Shown here: positions 1 through 9,170 of the stretch, in pieces
How the letters are laid out: every line of letters starts with the position of its first letter
How positions within the stretch are numbered: the stretch's first letter is position 1
Source: an uncultured Acidimicrobiales bacterium
Lineage (GTDB): Bacteria > Actinomycetota > Acidimicrobiia > Acidimicrobiales > Aldehydirespiratoraceae
DNA length: 64,000 nt
Direction of reading: 5' to 3'
Assembly: GCA_958296055.1 (NCBI GenBank)
Contig: CATQHS010000001.1
Span: 1,646,277 to 1,710,276, forward strand
Program-made: the position numbers and the translations under genes
Notes under the pieces: model-generated
What the model saw: only the letters and a program-made list of their open reading frames with translations
The model's database searches: none
Told to the model about the DNA's origin: nothing

Positions 1-1833
1 CAGCCCGCGGGGCTGCTCGAGGATCAGGATGAGCCACCCGGCGTTCAGGGCGGCCAACGGCGTCAGCCCCAGATCGAACAGCCGGGGGATGCCGATCAGG
101 TACAGCGCCCCGAGCAGAGGCCCGATCACCCCGCCCAAGCCGCCGATGACGGCGATGGAGACGGCGTCCACGCTGCCCCGGGGAGTGAACAGGGCGGCTG
201 AGATCTGGGTGCTGGCGAAGGCGATGACCGCACCGCCCAGCCCGGCCAGCGCCCCCGCCACCCCGTAGGAGCCGAGCTTCACCGCGCTGGCCCGAGTCCC
301 CAGGGCCCGGGCCGAGTCCTCGTTGTCGCGGACGGCCCGGAGGCGGCGGCCGAAACCGGACCGGCGGGCCAGCGCGGCCGCGGCCGCGGCCACCACGAAA
401 GCGGCCAGGGCGGCGTAGTAGTACGAGCGGGACGTGGTCAGCTCCACGCCCAGGAACCGGCGCGGCGGCGCAGACACGCCGGTGCGCCCGAAGGCCCAGT
501 CCTGGCGCAGCAGCCAGCCCGAGGCCATGAGGGTGAAGGCCAGGGTGGCCACGCCCAAGAGCTGACCCCGGACCCGCAGGGCGGGCAGCCCCACCACCGC
601 GGCCGCCGCCCCGCCCGCGGCGGCGGCGCAGGCCATGGCCGCCACCAGGCTGCCGGTCTCCCGCAGCACCGGGACGGCGACCAGGGCGCCGACCGCGGCG
701 AAGGCGACCTGGCCCAAAGAGAGCTGTCCGCCGATCCCGGTGAGCAGGCTCACCGACACGGCCACCACCGCGAACCCGAACACGACGGCCAGCACAAAGG
801 CGTGCTGGTTGCTCAGCCACACCGGGGCCAGCGCGGCCGCGGCCACGCCCAGCCCGGCCATGCCCGCAGGGGCCCAGCGGACCAGCGGGAGCCGCCGATA
901 GGCGGCGGGGATCGGCGGCGCCGGGGCCAGGTCGGCCCAGCGGTCCTCGGGCTCGCGGCCCCGGCGGAAGCGGGACTGCAAGCCGACCCCGACGAAGACC
1001 AGCGCGAACACGGCCACCTCGAACGTGCCGGCCGCGCCGGGCTTGGAGGCGAAGACGGCCTCCATGACCCCCAGCCCCACGCCGGCCGCGAAGGTGACCG
1101 GCAGGTTGGCGAAGCGGGCCAGGGCGGCGGCGGCCAGGCCCCGCAGCAGGAAGCCGGGGCCGAGCGAGTCGGGCGTGACCACCCCTTTGGAGGGCAGGAC
1201 CAGAAGGGCGGAGAAGGTGGCGATGGCCCCGGCCAGGCCCCAGGCCAGCATGGACATGTTGGCGGGGGCGGCCCCGGCCAAGGTGGCCGCGTCGGGGTTG
1301 GAGGCGGCGCCCCGCATGGCGATGCCGTAGCGGGACCTCCACAGGAACAGCCCCAGCGCCCCCAGCACGACCGGGGTGAGCACCATCAGCGCGGTCAGAG
1401 ACGGGCTGACGAACAGCGGGCCCACCTCGAAGTCCCAGAAGAAGGGAGGCAGGGGGAAGTTGCGCCCGCCCAGGCCCCCCGAGTTGAACGAGAGGGCCAG
1501 CAGCAGCAGGGCCTCGCCGATCCCCAGGGTGGCGACCATGGCCAAGACCCGGGGGGCGGCGTCGAGCCGCCGGATGATCCCGGCGTGGAGCCCGGCCCCG
1601 ATCAACCCGCCGCACAGCAACGCGGCCGGGAAGCCCAGCAGGTACGGGACCCCGTAGCGGCCCACCACCACCGCGAACAGCCCGGCCGCGAACAGGCCGA
1701 CCGCGCCGTGGGCGAAGTTGATGACCCGGCTGGAGCGGTAGGTGAGGACCAGGCCGATGCCGAGCAGGGCGTACCCCAGCCCGGTCATGGCGCCGAGCAG
1801 CAGCACCGGCCCGGTGAAGTCGTAACCGCTCAC
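1..1833 (-). CDS. Fused LivH-LivM branched-chain amino acid-type ABC permease (3' end off the left edge)
   Basis: This is an inner-membrane permease of a LivHMGF-type importer for branched-chain amino acids or related carboxylates. The frame starts at a GTG at 1833 and stays open to the window edge. Residues 1 to about 290 are LivH-like, with the typical RSSRVINFAHG and SKGVVTPDSLGPG segments. After a short charged linker, a LivM-like half follows (GIGGQLSLGQVAFAAVGA, then RAVRDNEDSARALGT, the EAA-type cytoplasmic loop). Permeases of this family are usually two separate genes, so this is a fusion. The ATPase and binding-protein genes lie just upstream on the same strand. LivG probably lies beyond the left edge. 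The substrate cannot be read from the sequence. Confidence 0.88.
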   Translation of the reverse strand, partial: MSGYDFTGPVLLLGAMTGLGYALLGIGLVLTYRSSRVINFAHGAVGLFAAGLFAVVVGRYGVPYLLGFPAALLCGGLIGAGLHAGIIRRLDAAPRVLAMVATLGIGEALLLLALSFNSGGLGGRNFPLPPFFWDFEVGPLFVSPSLTALMVLTPVVLGALGLFLWRSRYGIAMRGAASNPDAATLAGAAPANMSMLAWGLAGAIATFSALLVLPSKGVVTPDSLGPGFLLRGLAAAALARFANLPVTFAAGVGLGVMEAVFASKPGAAGTFEVAVFALVFVGVGLQSRFRRGREPEDRWADLAPAPPIPAAYRRLPLVRWAPAGMAGLGVAAAALAPVWLSNQHAFVLAVVFGFAVVAVSVSLLTGIGGQLSLGQVAFAAVGALVAVPVLRETGSLVAAMACAAAAGGAAAAVVGLPALRVRGQLLGVATLAFTLMASGWLLRQDWAFGRTGVSAPPRRFLGVELTTSRSYYYAALAAFVVAAAAAALARRSGFGRRLRAVRDNEDSARALGTRASAVKLGSYGVAGALAGLGGAVIAFASTQISAALFTPRGSVDAVSIAVIGGLGGVIGPLLGALYLIGIPRLFDLGLTPLAALNAGWLILILEQPRGL

Positions 1834-1886
1834 GACGACGGGGCGAGGCTCACGGAACCAGGCTCACGGGGCGAGGCCCACGGGGC

Positions 1887-3878
1887 TCACGGGGCCGGGC
1901 GCGTGTCGGCCAGGTACACCGAGCGCATGAGGTCGGCCATGGTCTCGGGGTCGGCGACCGGGCCCCGGTGGCGGATCTCGCCCTTCTCCATCACGTAGGC
2001 GTGGTCGGCCAGGTCGCAGGCCACGTTCAAGGACTGCTCGACCAGCAGCACCGCCGTCCCTCGGGCGGCGATCTGGCGCACCACCGGGACCAGCTCGGTC
2101 ACCAGCGCCGGGGCCAGTCCCAGAGAAAGCTCGTCGATCAGGAGCAGCCGGGGCTCCACGATCAGGGCCTTGGCCAGGGCCAGCATCTGCTTCTCGCCGC
2201 CGGAGAGGGTGGCGGCGCGGCGGGATAGCCGCTCTTGGAGGCGGGGAAACAGCTCGAGCGCGTCGGCGATGCCAGCGTCAGCCCGGGCCCGGGCCACGAG
2301 GTGGGAGAAGAGGCGCAGGTTCTCCTCGACGGTGAGCCCGGCCGCGACGGCGTCGCCGCCCACGATCTGGTGCAACCCCATGCCCACCCGCCAGGTGGGC
2401 GGGGTGCGGGTGACGTCGAGCCCCCGGAAGACGATGCGACCGGCGCACACCGGCTCGAGGCCCGAGACGGCCCGCAGGGTGGTGGTCTTGCCCGCCCCGT
2501 TGGTGCCCAGCAGGACCACCACTTGGCCTTCCTCCACGATGAGGCTGGCGTCAAACACCACTTGGACGCCCTCATAGGCCACCCCCACGCCGGCCAACTC
2601 CAGCAGCGGCCCCTCGTCGCGCACCCGCCGGGGCCTGCTGGCCGTCCACGGCCGCCGGTGCGGGTCGGCCGCGGCCGCGGGAGGGCAGCGCCGGGACAGC
2701 CTGCGGCCGACCTCGATGCAGGCCAGCGCCGCCACCGCGATCTTCACCTGATGGTGGCGGCCGGCCAGCGGACCGGCCAGCAGAGCGGCCGCAGCCGCCG
2801 CGCCCCCGGCGAAGCCGACTACCTGGCGGGCGGCCACGGCCCGTCGGGCGGAGGGGCTCAATCCGGTCCAGGTGGCCGCGTCCAGGCCCACCGCGGCCAG
2901 CGCGAAGGCGCCGGCGGCCATGCTCCAAGCCACGACCAAGCCGACATAGGTGAACGAGAGGGCCCCCAGCAGCGCCATCAAGCCGCCGACCATCATCTGG
3001 AACCCGGCCGAGGAGGCCCGGGCCGCGCCCCGGCGCCGGTCGAGGCGGTGGAACCACCGGCCGAAGATCACGGCCACCGCCGCCCCGCCGGCCGCGGCGG
3101 CCAGGACGCCGGCCGCGCCCCGGGGGGTGCGCTGCCACTCGCCGGAGAGCAGGGCGGGGCCGGAGGCGGCCAGGCCAGCGAAGAGAGCCCCGACCGCGAA
3201 GGCGGCGGCAACGCTGCGCCGGGCCCACGGGGCGTCGGGAACCGAGATCCCCTCGGCGGCGGCGGCACCCGACGAGGCGGATAGAGCGGGGGCGGAAGAA
3301 GCAGAGGCCAGCAGGGTGAGCAGGCCGCCGGCCGCGGCGGCGGCGCCGGCCACCCGCAGGACGGCGCCGGGATCGGCGGACCACAGCATGGCCCAGGCCA
3401 GGGGGCACAGGCATCCGACGATCACCGCTGCCCAGTGCCAATTGAACCGGGCGTAGAGAGTCTGGTCGGCGCCGGTCGCCCCCTCGGGGCCGGCGACCTC
3501 GGGGCTCTCGGCTTCAGGGTCCTCGGCTTGAAAGTCTTCGGCGATCAGCAGGCGTTGGAGGGCGAAGGCGGGGGCGAACCCGGCCGCGGTCAAAGCCAGG
3601 CCCCAGGTCCAAGCCCCGCCGCCGGGGCTGCCCGAGGCCAGCCACAGCCCGGCCCCGGCCCCGAAGGCCCCGGCGCCAGCCAAAACGGCGCCGGAGAGCC
3701 GGCCGGCGGCGGACCGGGCGACGGCCACGGCACCGGCGGCGGCGGCCAAGATCATGGCCGCGGCCGTGAGCCCGCCCAGGCCCCGTCCGGCCGCGGGTCC
3801 AGTGCCCAGGATCAGCCCGGCCACCGCCGCGCCGATCGACCAGGCCACCAAGCCCGGACCGGCCGCCCGCCAGGTCAT
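1887..3878 (-). CDS. Polytopic membrane domain fused to a LivF-type ABC ATPase
   Basis: The C-terminal third, about 240 residues, is a LivF-type ATPase. It has Walker A GTNGAGKTTT, the signature LSGGEKQ, Walker B LLLIDELSLGL and the LVEQSL switch region. About 400 residues before it are very hydrophobic and Ala/Gly-rich, with roughly 10-12 predicted membrane spans, weakly resembling a major-facilitator fold. The ATPase should energise the LivHM permease encoded downstream. The membrane half is not a normal part of LivF and its role is unknown. I chose the ATG at 3878 because the first hydrophobic segment follows it; a start at 3935 is also open. Sits 81 nt after the binding-protein gene in the same operon. 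Confidence 0.8.
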   Translation of the reverse strand: MTWRAAGPGLVAWSIGAAVAGLILGTGPAAGRGLGGLTAAAMILAAAAGAVAVARSAAGRLSGAVLAGAGAFGAGAGLWLASGSPGGGAWTWGLALTAAGFAPAFALQRLLIAEDFQAEDPEAESPEVAGPEGATGADQTLYARFNWHWAAVIVGCLCPLAWAMLWSADPGAVLRVAGAAAAAGGLLTLLASASSAPALSASSGAAAAEGISVPDAPWARRSVAAAFAVGALFAGLAASGPALLSGEWQRTPRGAAGVLAAAAGGAAVAVIFGRWFHRLDRRRGAARASSAGFQMMVGGLMALLGALSFTYVGLVVAWSMAAGAFALAAVGLDAATWTGLSPSARRAVAARQVVGFAGGAAAAAALLAGPLAGRHHQVKIAVAALACIEVGRRLSRRCPPAAAADPHRRPWTASRPRRVRDEGPLLELAGVGVAYEGVQVVFDASLIVEEGQVVVLLGTNGAGKTTTLRAVSGLEPVCAGRIVFRGLDVTRTPPTWRVGMGLHQIVGGDAVAAGLTVEENLRLFSHLVARARADAGIADALELFPRLQERLSRRAATLSGGEKQMLALAKALIVEPRLLLIDELSLGLAPALVTELVPVVRQIAARGTAVLLVEQSLNVACDLADHAYVMEKGEIRHRGPVADPETMADLMRSVYLADTRPAP

Positions 3879-3958
3879 GGCCCGGCCGCCGTCACCCGAA
3901 AACGGCGAGGACCCGCGGTCCGGCTCGGTCGCCAAGCCCGATCACGGCCCGCCCGCCG

Positions 3959-5362
3959 CTACTCGAAGGGAACGGTGTCGCTTCGGATGACCATGCACGA
4001 ACACGATTCGTCGAAGGCGAAGACCCGGTAGCCGGCGCTGCCGGTGTAGTCGCCCTCGGCGAACGCCACCGAGTAAACGCTGGCCGGCTCGAAGGAGTCG
4101 CCGACAGCCCACAGAGCCGAGCCGATGTCGGTCGGGCTCGACGAGGCGGCCGTCTCCCCGGTGAGCTGCAGGAGCCGCACCGCGTCGCAGTAGAGCAGGG
4201 CGGTGCGGGCGTTGGTCCGGCTCTCGTAGACCAGCCCGGCGTCGGATAGAACGTCCAGGCACAGCGACTCGGCCTCGTTGGCCGGGTAGGGGTACTGGTC
4301 GTCGGCCACGTCCCAGCCGGGGACCACGGAGATGCCCAGCGAGCCGGCCATGAGATCGGGGGTGTTGCGGATGTTGAACTCGGGGCTGTCGTAGCTGGTG
4401 ACGGCGTAGGCGGGCGAGAAGTTCTGGGTGGCGCCGATGTCCATCATCCACGACGCCAGCCGGGAGCCGCCCAGCACGACGACCTTGTCCGCCCCGGCCG
4501 ACTTGAAGTCCAAGATGGCCTGCTGCTGGCCGGCCTCCAGGGTGGTGCCGTCGGTGGGGTCGACCCAGTTGACCGAGGCGGGGGCGGACCCGGCGGAAGC
4601 GAGCCGGGGGCTCAGGATCTGATCGAAGATCCGGCGGTTCATGTCGTTGTCGATGCCGACCACGCCGACGGTGGCCCCGTCCAGCCAGTCCGAGGACTCC
4701 AGCGCCTGGGCCAGGCCGGCCACCAGATCGTCGTAGCTGGGGAGCAGCGGCGACCACAGGTAGGGGGCCAGGTCCTGGTAGCCGGCTCGGTCCACCGGGA
4801 ACAGGGTGACGTCGAACATGAGCGTTCCGGCCGCGGCGTAGCAGGGCCGGGCGTTGTCCTGGAACTGGCCGGTTATCACCACCACCTCGGCCTGGTCGTC
4901 CTGGGTAATGGCGTTGCAGAGCTGCTCTTCGGATATGGGGGAGTCGGTGATGGCGTTGAACACCCTCACCACCGGCTGAATGGGGCGGCCGCCGAATCCG
5001 CCCGCGGCGTTGGCGTGGGCGACAAGGGCCTCGACGGCGGCCTCGAGGTCGCCCTGGTCGGGGACCTCCCACCCCAGGGCCTGGGCCACCACGCTGACGT
5101 CGGTGACGATGAACGACACCACCAGCGGCTCGGCGTCGGCCGCGGCGGGGGCTGCGGCGGTGGAATCGGTTCCCGCCGCGGGCTCCGGGGCCGGAGTCTC
5201 GGCGTCGGGCTGAGCGGGGGCTTCGGGGCCGGCCTCGGTGGGGGCGGGCGCGGGGGTCGGCTCGGCGCCGCCGCCGGAATCCGCAGACGAGCAGCTCGCC
5301 GCGGCCAGCGCCAAGACCGCGGTCAGCGCCGCCGGCCCGAGCCGGCCAAGCCTGGCGCTCAC
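3959..5362 (-). CDS. LivK-type periplasmic-binding lipoprotein (ABC importer)
   Basis: This is a substrate-binding protein of the leucine/isoleucine/valine type (Peripla_BP_6 fold) that would feed the adjacent fused permease. From the GTG at 5362 it begins with a lipoprotein signal peptide (a hydrophobic Ala/Leu stretch ending in AASC). A Pro/Ala/Glu-rich linker of about 50 residues follows, then the two-lobed binding domain, with typical segments such as GGFGGRPIQPVVRVF and VVGIDNDMNRRIFDQ. The start overlaps the stop of the small membrane protein upstream by four bases (GTGA), so the two are probably translationally coupled. Ligand unknown; the neighbourhood suggests an aromatic or organic acid. 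Confidence 0.85.
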   Translation of the reverse strand: MSARLGRLGPAALTAVLALAAASCSSADSGGGAEPTPAPAPTEAGPEAPAQPDAETPAPEPAAGTDSTAAAPAAADAEPLVVSFIVTDVSVVAQALGWEVPDQGDLEAAVEALVAHANAAGGFGGRPIQPVVRVFNAITDSPISEEQLCNAITQDDQAEVVVITGQFQDNARPCYAAAGTLMFDVTLFPVDRAGYQDLAPYLWSPLLPSYDDLVAGLAQALESSDWLDGATVGVVGIDNDMNRRIFDQILSPRLASAGSAPASVNWVDPTDGTTLEAGQQQAILDFKSAGADKVVVLGGSRLASWMMDIGATQNFSPAYAVTSYDSPEFNIRNTPDLMAGSLGISVVPGWDVADDQYPYPANEAESLCLDVLSDAGLVYESRTNARTALLYCDAVRLLQLTGETAASSSPTDIGSALWAVGDSFEPASVYSVAFAEGDYTGSAGYRVFAFDESCSCMVIRSDTVPFE

Positions 5363-5598
5363 GGAGACCCTCCCCCGGCGGCGGCCCGGACGGCGGCGGC
5401 GTAGGCCACCCTTCGGGCGGACAGGACCCGGGCCGCCACCCAGACGACCAGCGCCAGCAGGGCGCACACGATGGCCACCTGCAGCCCCGAGGCCAGGGCC
5501 AGCCACCATTCTCCGATGTGGTCGAGGGCTTGATCGTTCATCCCGGTGAGATACATCATGGCCCCGGCCAGCCCTCCGAACCACCGCCGCTTCAACAC
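5359..5598 (-). CDS. Small single-span membrane protein
   Basis: The frame encodes up to 79 residues with one clear transmembrane segment (LQVAIVCALLALVVWVAARVL) followed by a basic, Ala-rich tail. It lies between an acyl-CoA dehydrogenase and the LivK-type lipoprotein, and its stop overlaps the lipoprotein start (GTGA), which supports it being translated. No family is recognised. The true start could be an internal ATG (5556, 5553 or 5538), as no start has a good ribosome site. A role as an accessory subunit of the importer is only a guess. Confidence 0.55.
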   Translation of the reverse strand: MLKRRWFGGLAGAMMYLTGMNDQALDHIGEWWLALASGLQVAIVCALLALVVWVAARVLSARRVAYAAAVRAAAGGGSP

Positions 5599-5662
5599 GG
5601 GACGGGCTCCGCCGCCGCCGCGGGCCTTCCGGCCCCCCGCCCCCGCCGCCTGATCAGCGCCG

Positions 5663-6898
5663 TCATCGCACCGCCCCGAACTGGTCGCCCTCTTTGCCGT
5701 GCACCAGGTACTCGGCCGCTTCGAGCCGGCCCCGCTCGGGCGGGAAGCCCTGGACCAGGGCCATGGCCAAGTCCCGCAGGCCCCGGGAGATGGGCGAGCT
5801 GAAGCCGGTGTTGCCGGTGCCGCAGGCTTTCAGGGCGGTCACGGCCACGTCGAAGCAGTTCTCGGCGATCTCGCCCTTGGCGATGCGCCAGTGGGCCACC
5901 TCCTCGTCCTTGGACAGCCGGGGCGGGTCGGAGGTCTCGATCTGGAGCTGGCGACGGGCCCAGTGCAGGGCCGTGTCCATGGAGGCCCGCATCCGGCCGA
6001 TCAACTGCTTGTGCAGCTCGCTGCCGCCGATGGGCTCGTCGGTGCCGTGGAAAGTGGTGGTGCGCAGGTAGTTCAGCGCGAACTCGAACACGGAGTGAGC
6101 CGCGCCCAGATACACCGACGACAGCGCCACCTGGTTGCCCACGAAGCTGCCCCGGCTCACCTGGGTCATCTTCACGAAGGCGCCGGGCAGGGCCAGAGCG
6201 CAGTCGGCGGGCACGAAGGCGTCGGTCAGGACGATCCCGTGGGTGGCCGAGGCCCGCATCCCCAGCGAATCCCACTTGGTGCGGTCGGCGACGCCGGGGG
6301 TGTCGCGGGGGACTAAGAACACGGCCAGTTGCTCGGCGGTGGCCGCGCCGGGGAGCTTGGCGGTGACCAGGTAGTCGTCGGCCACCCCGGTGGCGCAGCC
6401 GAACGCCTTGACCCCGTTGAGGCGCCAGCCGCCGTCGGCGGGCGACGCCTCGGTGGCGATGGCGATGGCCGCGTCCTTCACCCGCACCGACTCGCTGGCG
6501 AAGTTGGCCACCCAGCGGCCCTCGGCGCCCATCCGCCTCAGCACCTTCTCGGAGAAGGCCCGCACCGCGGGGGCCTCGTCCTCGTCGAAGAGCCCGGCAT
6601 CGATGGCAGCCAGGGGCAGCAGGGCCCGGGAGGTGCCGCTGGACTGGAAGAAGAAGGCGATGGCGGTGGACGGGCAGGCGGTGGCCAGGGCGAAGGTGGC
6701 CGCGGCCAGGTCGCGCAGGCCGCCGCCGAGGCCGCCGTAGGCGACCGGGACGCTCAGCCCCAGCACCCCGGCGTCGGAGAGGGTGCGGACGTGGGACAGC
6801 GGGAACTCGCCGGACCGGTCGGCCTCGGCGGCGGCGGCGGCCAGAGCACCCAGCACGCTGTCCACCCGGGCGGCCCGCTGGCGCTCGGCTGCGGTCAT
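5663..6898 (-). CDS. Acyl-CoA dehydrogenase family flavoprotein
   Basis: A three-domain ACAD-fold protein, about 411 residues. It has an alpha N-terminal domain (GVLGLSVPVAYGGLGGGL), a beta middle domain (FASESVRVKDAAI, DSLGMRASATHGIVL) and a C-terminal helical bundle (GSELHKQLIGRM, ALKACGTGNTGF). Members oxidise acyl-CoA thioesters or hydroxylate or oxidise small organics with FAD/FMN. I cannot place the catalytic glutamate by eye, so a non-canonical reaction is possible. Gly-rich codons run upstream to an ATG at 6982, one base after the CoA-transferase stop. I prefer 6898 because GGGGGAGG lies about 13 nt before it. It forms one operon with the CaiB gene. Confidence 0.8.
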   Translation of the reverse strand: MTAAERQRAARVDSVLGALAAAAAEADRSGEFPLSHVRTLSDAGVLGLSVPVAYGGLGGGLRDLAAATFALATACPSTAIAFFFQSSGTSRALLPLAAIDAGLFDEDEAPAVRAFSEKVLRRMGAEGRWVANFASESVRVKDAAIAIATEASPADGGWRLNGVKAFGCATGVADDYLVTAKLPGAATAEQLAVFLVPRDTPGVADRTKWDSLGMRASATHGIVLTDAFVPADCALALPGAFVKMTQVSRGSFVGNQVALSSVYLGAAHSVFEFALNYLRTTTFHGTDEPIGGSELHKQLIGRMRASMDTALHWARRQLQIETSDPPRLSKDEEVAHWRIAKGEIAENCFDVAVTALKACGTGNTGFSSPISRGLRDLAMALVQGFPPERGRLEAAEYLVHGKEGDQFGAVR

Positions 6899-6983
6899 GT
6901 CGTCGACCAGAACCTCCCCCACGCCGCGCCCTCGCCCGCCCCCGCCCGGCGATCCCACCGCAGAAGGCGCCCTGTCTCCCATG

Positions 6984-8237
6984 TCAGCAGACGCCGGCCG
7001 CGGCGTAGCGCTCGAAGTCGACGGCGCTCAGGCCGAGGAGGCCCTGAAGCACCTCTTGGTTGTGCTGGCCCAGTTCCGGGCCGACCCAGCGCAGAGACCC
7101 GGGCGAGGCCGACAGCTTGGGGGCCACGTTCTGCATGGGCAGCTCGCCCAGCTCGGGGTGCATCAGCCGGACGATGGCCTGGCGGGCGGCGAAGTGCGGG
7201 TCCTCGAGCATCTCCGGGGCCCGGTAGATCGGTCCGGTGGGGATCTGGTGCTCCACCAGCCGGGCGTGGAGGTCGGCCGCGCTGAGCGAGGCCGTCCACT
7301 CGGCGATCAGGCCGTCGAGCTCGGCTTGACGCTCCCCTCGGGCTCCGTGGGTGGCGTAGCGGGGGTCGTCGGCCAGCTCGGGGCGGCCCATGGCCCCGGC
7401 CAGCCGGCCGAACACCACGTCATGGTTGGCGGCGATGAGGGCCATCTGGCCGTCCGCGGTGGGGTACACGTTGGACGGCGCGATGTTGGGCAGCACCGCC
7501 CCGGTGCGCTCCCGGATGTAGCCGGTGACGGAGTATTCGGGGATCAGCGACTCCATCACGGCCAAGACCGCCTCATAGATGGCCGAATCGACCACCTGGC
7601 CCCGGCCGGTCCGCTCCCGGTGGTGCAGGGCGGTGAGCGCGCCCAGGCAGGCGAAGATGGCGGCCAGGGTGTCGCCGATGCTGATGCCCATCCGGCTGGG
7701 CGGAGTGGACGGGTCCCCCACCACGTAGCGCAGCCCGCCCATGGCCTCGCCCACCGAGCCGAAGCCGGGCTGGTTGGCGTAGGGCCCGGTCTGCCCGAAC
7801 CCGGTGACCCGCACCAGGATGAGCCGGGGGTTGACGGCGCTCAGCTCCTCATAGGACAGGCCCCAGCGCTCCAGGGTGCCGGGCCGGAAGTTCTCGATGA
7901 GGATGTCGGTGGACGCGACCAGCTTGCGGATCAGGGCCTGGCCCTCGGCTGCCCGCAGGTTGACGGTGACCGACTTCTTGTTGCGGGCCACGACCGGCCA
8001 CCACAGGGACTTGCCGCCCGACTGCTCCCGGCCCCATTCCCGCATCGGGTCGCCGACGCCGGGCTGCTCGACCTTGATGACCTCGGCCCCGAAGTCGGCT
8101 AGGAGCTGACCGCAGAAGGGGCCGGCCAGCAGCACCCCCATCTCCAGCACCCGCAGATCGGCCAAGGGGAGGGGCAGGCCCTCGCCGCCGGCGATGCCGC
8201 TTGGTGTTCCGCCAGGCGGAACGCCGTCACCACTCAC
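6984..8237 (-). CDS. CaiB/BaiF (class III) CoA-transferase
   Basis: A formyl-CoA-transferase-like enzyme moving CoA between carboxylic acids. The characteristic blocks are all there: LRVLEMGVLLAGPFCGQLLADFGAEVIKVE, NKKSVTVNL, ENFRPGTLERWGLSYEEL, GFGQTGPYANQPGF, HHRERTGRGQVVDSAIYEA and IPTGPIYRAPEMLEDPH, over a full family length of about 400 residues. The frame opens at a GTG (8237), but homology begins only about 27 residues later. A perfect palindrome (8206-8222) lies inside those first codons, so the real start may be a TTG near 8165 with the palindrome upstream of it. The acyl-CoA dehydrogenase follows directly. Together they suggest CoA activation and oxidation of a carboxylate. Confidence 0.87.
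   Translation of the reverse strand: MSGDGVPPGGTPSGIAGGEGLPLPLADLRVLEMGVLLAGPFCGQLLADFGAEVIKVEQPGVGDPMREWGREQSGGKSLWWPVVARNKKSVTVNLRAAEGQALIRKLVASTDILIENFRPGTLERWGLSYEELSAVNPRLILVRVTGFGQTGPYANQPGFGSVGEAMGGLRYVVGDPSTPPSRMGISIGDTLAAIFACLGALTALHHRERTGRGQVVDSAIYEAVLAVMESLIPEYSVTGYIRERTGAVLPNIAPSNVYPTADGQMALIAANHDVVFGRLAGAMGRPELADDPRYATHGARGERQAELDGLIAEWTASLSAADLHARLVEHQIPTGPIYRAPEMLEDPHFAARQAIVRLMHPELGELPMQNVAPKLSASPGSLRWVGPELGQHNQEVLQGLLGLSAVDFERYAAAGVC
8206..8222. promoter_or_regulatory. Palindromic operator GTTCCGC-CAG-GCGGAAC
   Basis: A perfect 7-3-7 palindrome at the head of the CaiB / acyl-CoA dehydrogenase operon. The same arms with the same 3-nt spacing occur at 11903-11929, and a half-degenerate copy at 9142-9158. 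TTCCGC-N-GCGGAA-type sites are typical of IclR-family or similar regulators; no such regulator is encoded in the window. Confidence 0.6.
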
Positions 8238-8281
8238 TGCGGGGCAACCTAGCAGGGCGGTTCCGGCGGGTCTCCGGCGGT

Positions 8282-9070
8282 TCAGGCGCTCCGGCGGCGG
8301 ACCATAACCACCCCGCCGCCGACCACGGCGACGGCCACCACCACGATCACGACGATCAGACCGGCGGAGCCGCCCCCGCCGTTGTCGCCGTCGCTCGGGG
8401 CGGGCGCGGGGGCAGCGGTCGGCTCGGGCTCGGGCTCGGGCGCGGCAGTGGTTTCAGGAGCGGGCGCAGCGGTCGGCTCCGGTTCGGGCTCGGGCGCGGC
8501 AGTGGTTTCAGGGGCGGGGGCGGCGGTGGGCTCGGGGGCGGCCTCCTCCTCGGCCATGGTCTCCTCTTCGGCGGCGGCCTCTTCAACCACGGCGAAGGAC
8601 ACCAGCGCCCCGGCGTAGTTGGCGTTCGGGCCGATGCCGTCGCCGGCCACGATGTAGCACTGGTTCTCGTGGTCGCAGCGGCCCGGGACCACCGACACCG
8701 GGTACTCGAGCGTCGCCGTCCCGTCGTCGGCGGCGATGATGGTGTGCTGGCCGTAGTTGCTCAGCTCGCAGTCGGCCGGGCCCGCGGACGGGAAGTTGTA
8801 GCAGGTGACCACCGTGATGGTTGCGCCGGGGAGCCAGCTCTCCAGCTCCACCGTCACCGTCTCGCCGTCGGCGATGTCGGCGTCTTTGGAAACGGTCAAG
8901 GTCTCGCCGTTGTGGCCTAGGCCGTGGTCGGCGAACGCGGGCGAGACGGCCAGGGCGACCAGCGCCAAGACGGCGGCGCCCGCCGCCCCGAGCCGGCCGG
9001 CCGAACGCCAGGCCGGCGCTTTCGCTCCCCCGCCTCGGCGGCTCGCTCCCATCGAATCCAGACCCCTCAT
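8282..9070 (-). CDS. Secreted, membrane-anchored protein with a neocarzinostatin-like domain
   Basis: 262 residues. After an N-terminal signal peptide cut around SPAFA-DHG, a domain of about 130 residues has the pattern of the neocarzinostatin-type beta sandwich (LTVSKDADIADGETVTVEL, GATITVVTCYNF, Cys pairs). A Glu/Pro/Thr/Ala linker with a 20-residue unit repeated twice follows, then a C-terminal transmembrane helix and an RRRSA tail. The protein should sit on the outside of the cytoplasmic membrane. The start is supported by GGAGGGG seven bases upstream. The ligand or partner is unknown. In antibiotic producers this fold carries chromophores, but in other actinobacteria it is a general surface domain, so no toxin role is implied. 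Confidence 0.75.
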   Translation of the reverse strand: MRGLDSMGASRRGGGAKAPAWRSAGRLGAAGAAVLALVALAVSPAFADHGLGHNGETLTVSKDADIADGETVTVELESWLPGATITVVTCYNFPSAGPADCELSNYGQHTIIAADDGTATLEYPVSVVPGRCDHENQCYIVAGDGIGPNANYAGALVSFAVVEEAAAEEETMAEEEAAPEPTAAPAPETTAAPEPEPEPTAAPAPETTAAPEPEPEPTAAPAPAPSDGDNGGGGSAGLIVVIVVVAVAVVGGGVVMVRRRSA

Positions 9071-9141
9071 CTCAAACCCCTCCGATCCGCGGTTGACTCC
9101 TTCACCCTACGGTGTCGGCGTGTTCCGGTCAACGAAACGCC

Positions 9142-9158
9142 GTTCCGCATTGCGGGGC
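9142..9158. promoter_or_regulatory. Half-conserved copy of the GTTCCGC-N3-GCGGAAC operator
   Basis: GTTCCGC-ATT-GCGGGGC: the left arm is exact and the right arm has two mismatches. It lies about 70 nt upstream of the secreted-protein gene (start 9070) and just after the cysteine hydrolase stop. A further GTTCCG half-site lies at 9122-9127. Confidence 0.4.
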
Positions 9159-9170
9159 TGAAGGGCCGGT

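Noticed and set aside
802-1998. Long plus-strand frame of 398 codons
   Set aside because: Shadow of the minus-strand permease and ATPase genes; composition is Gly/Gln/Ala/Arg-rich, with no domain pattern.
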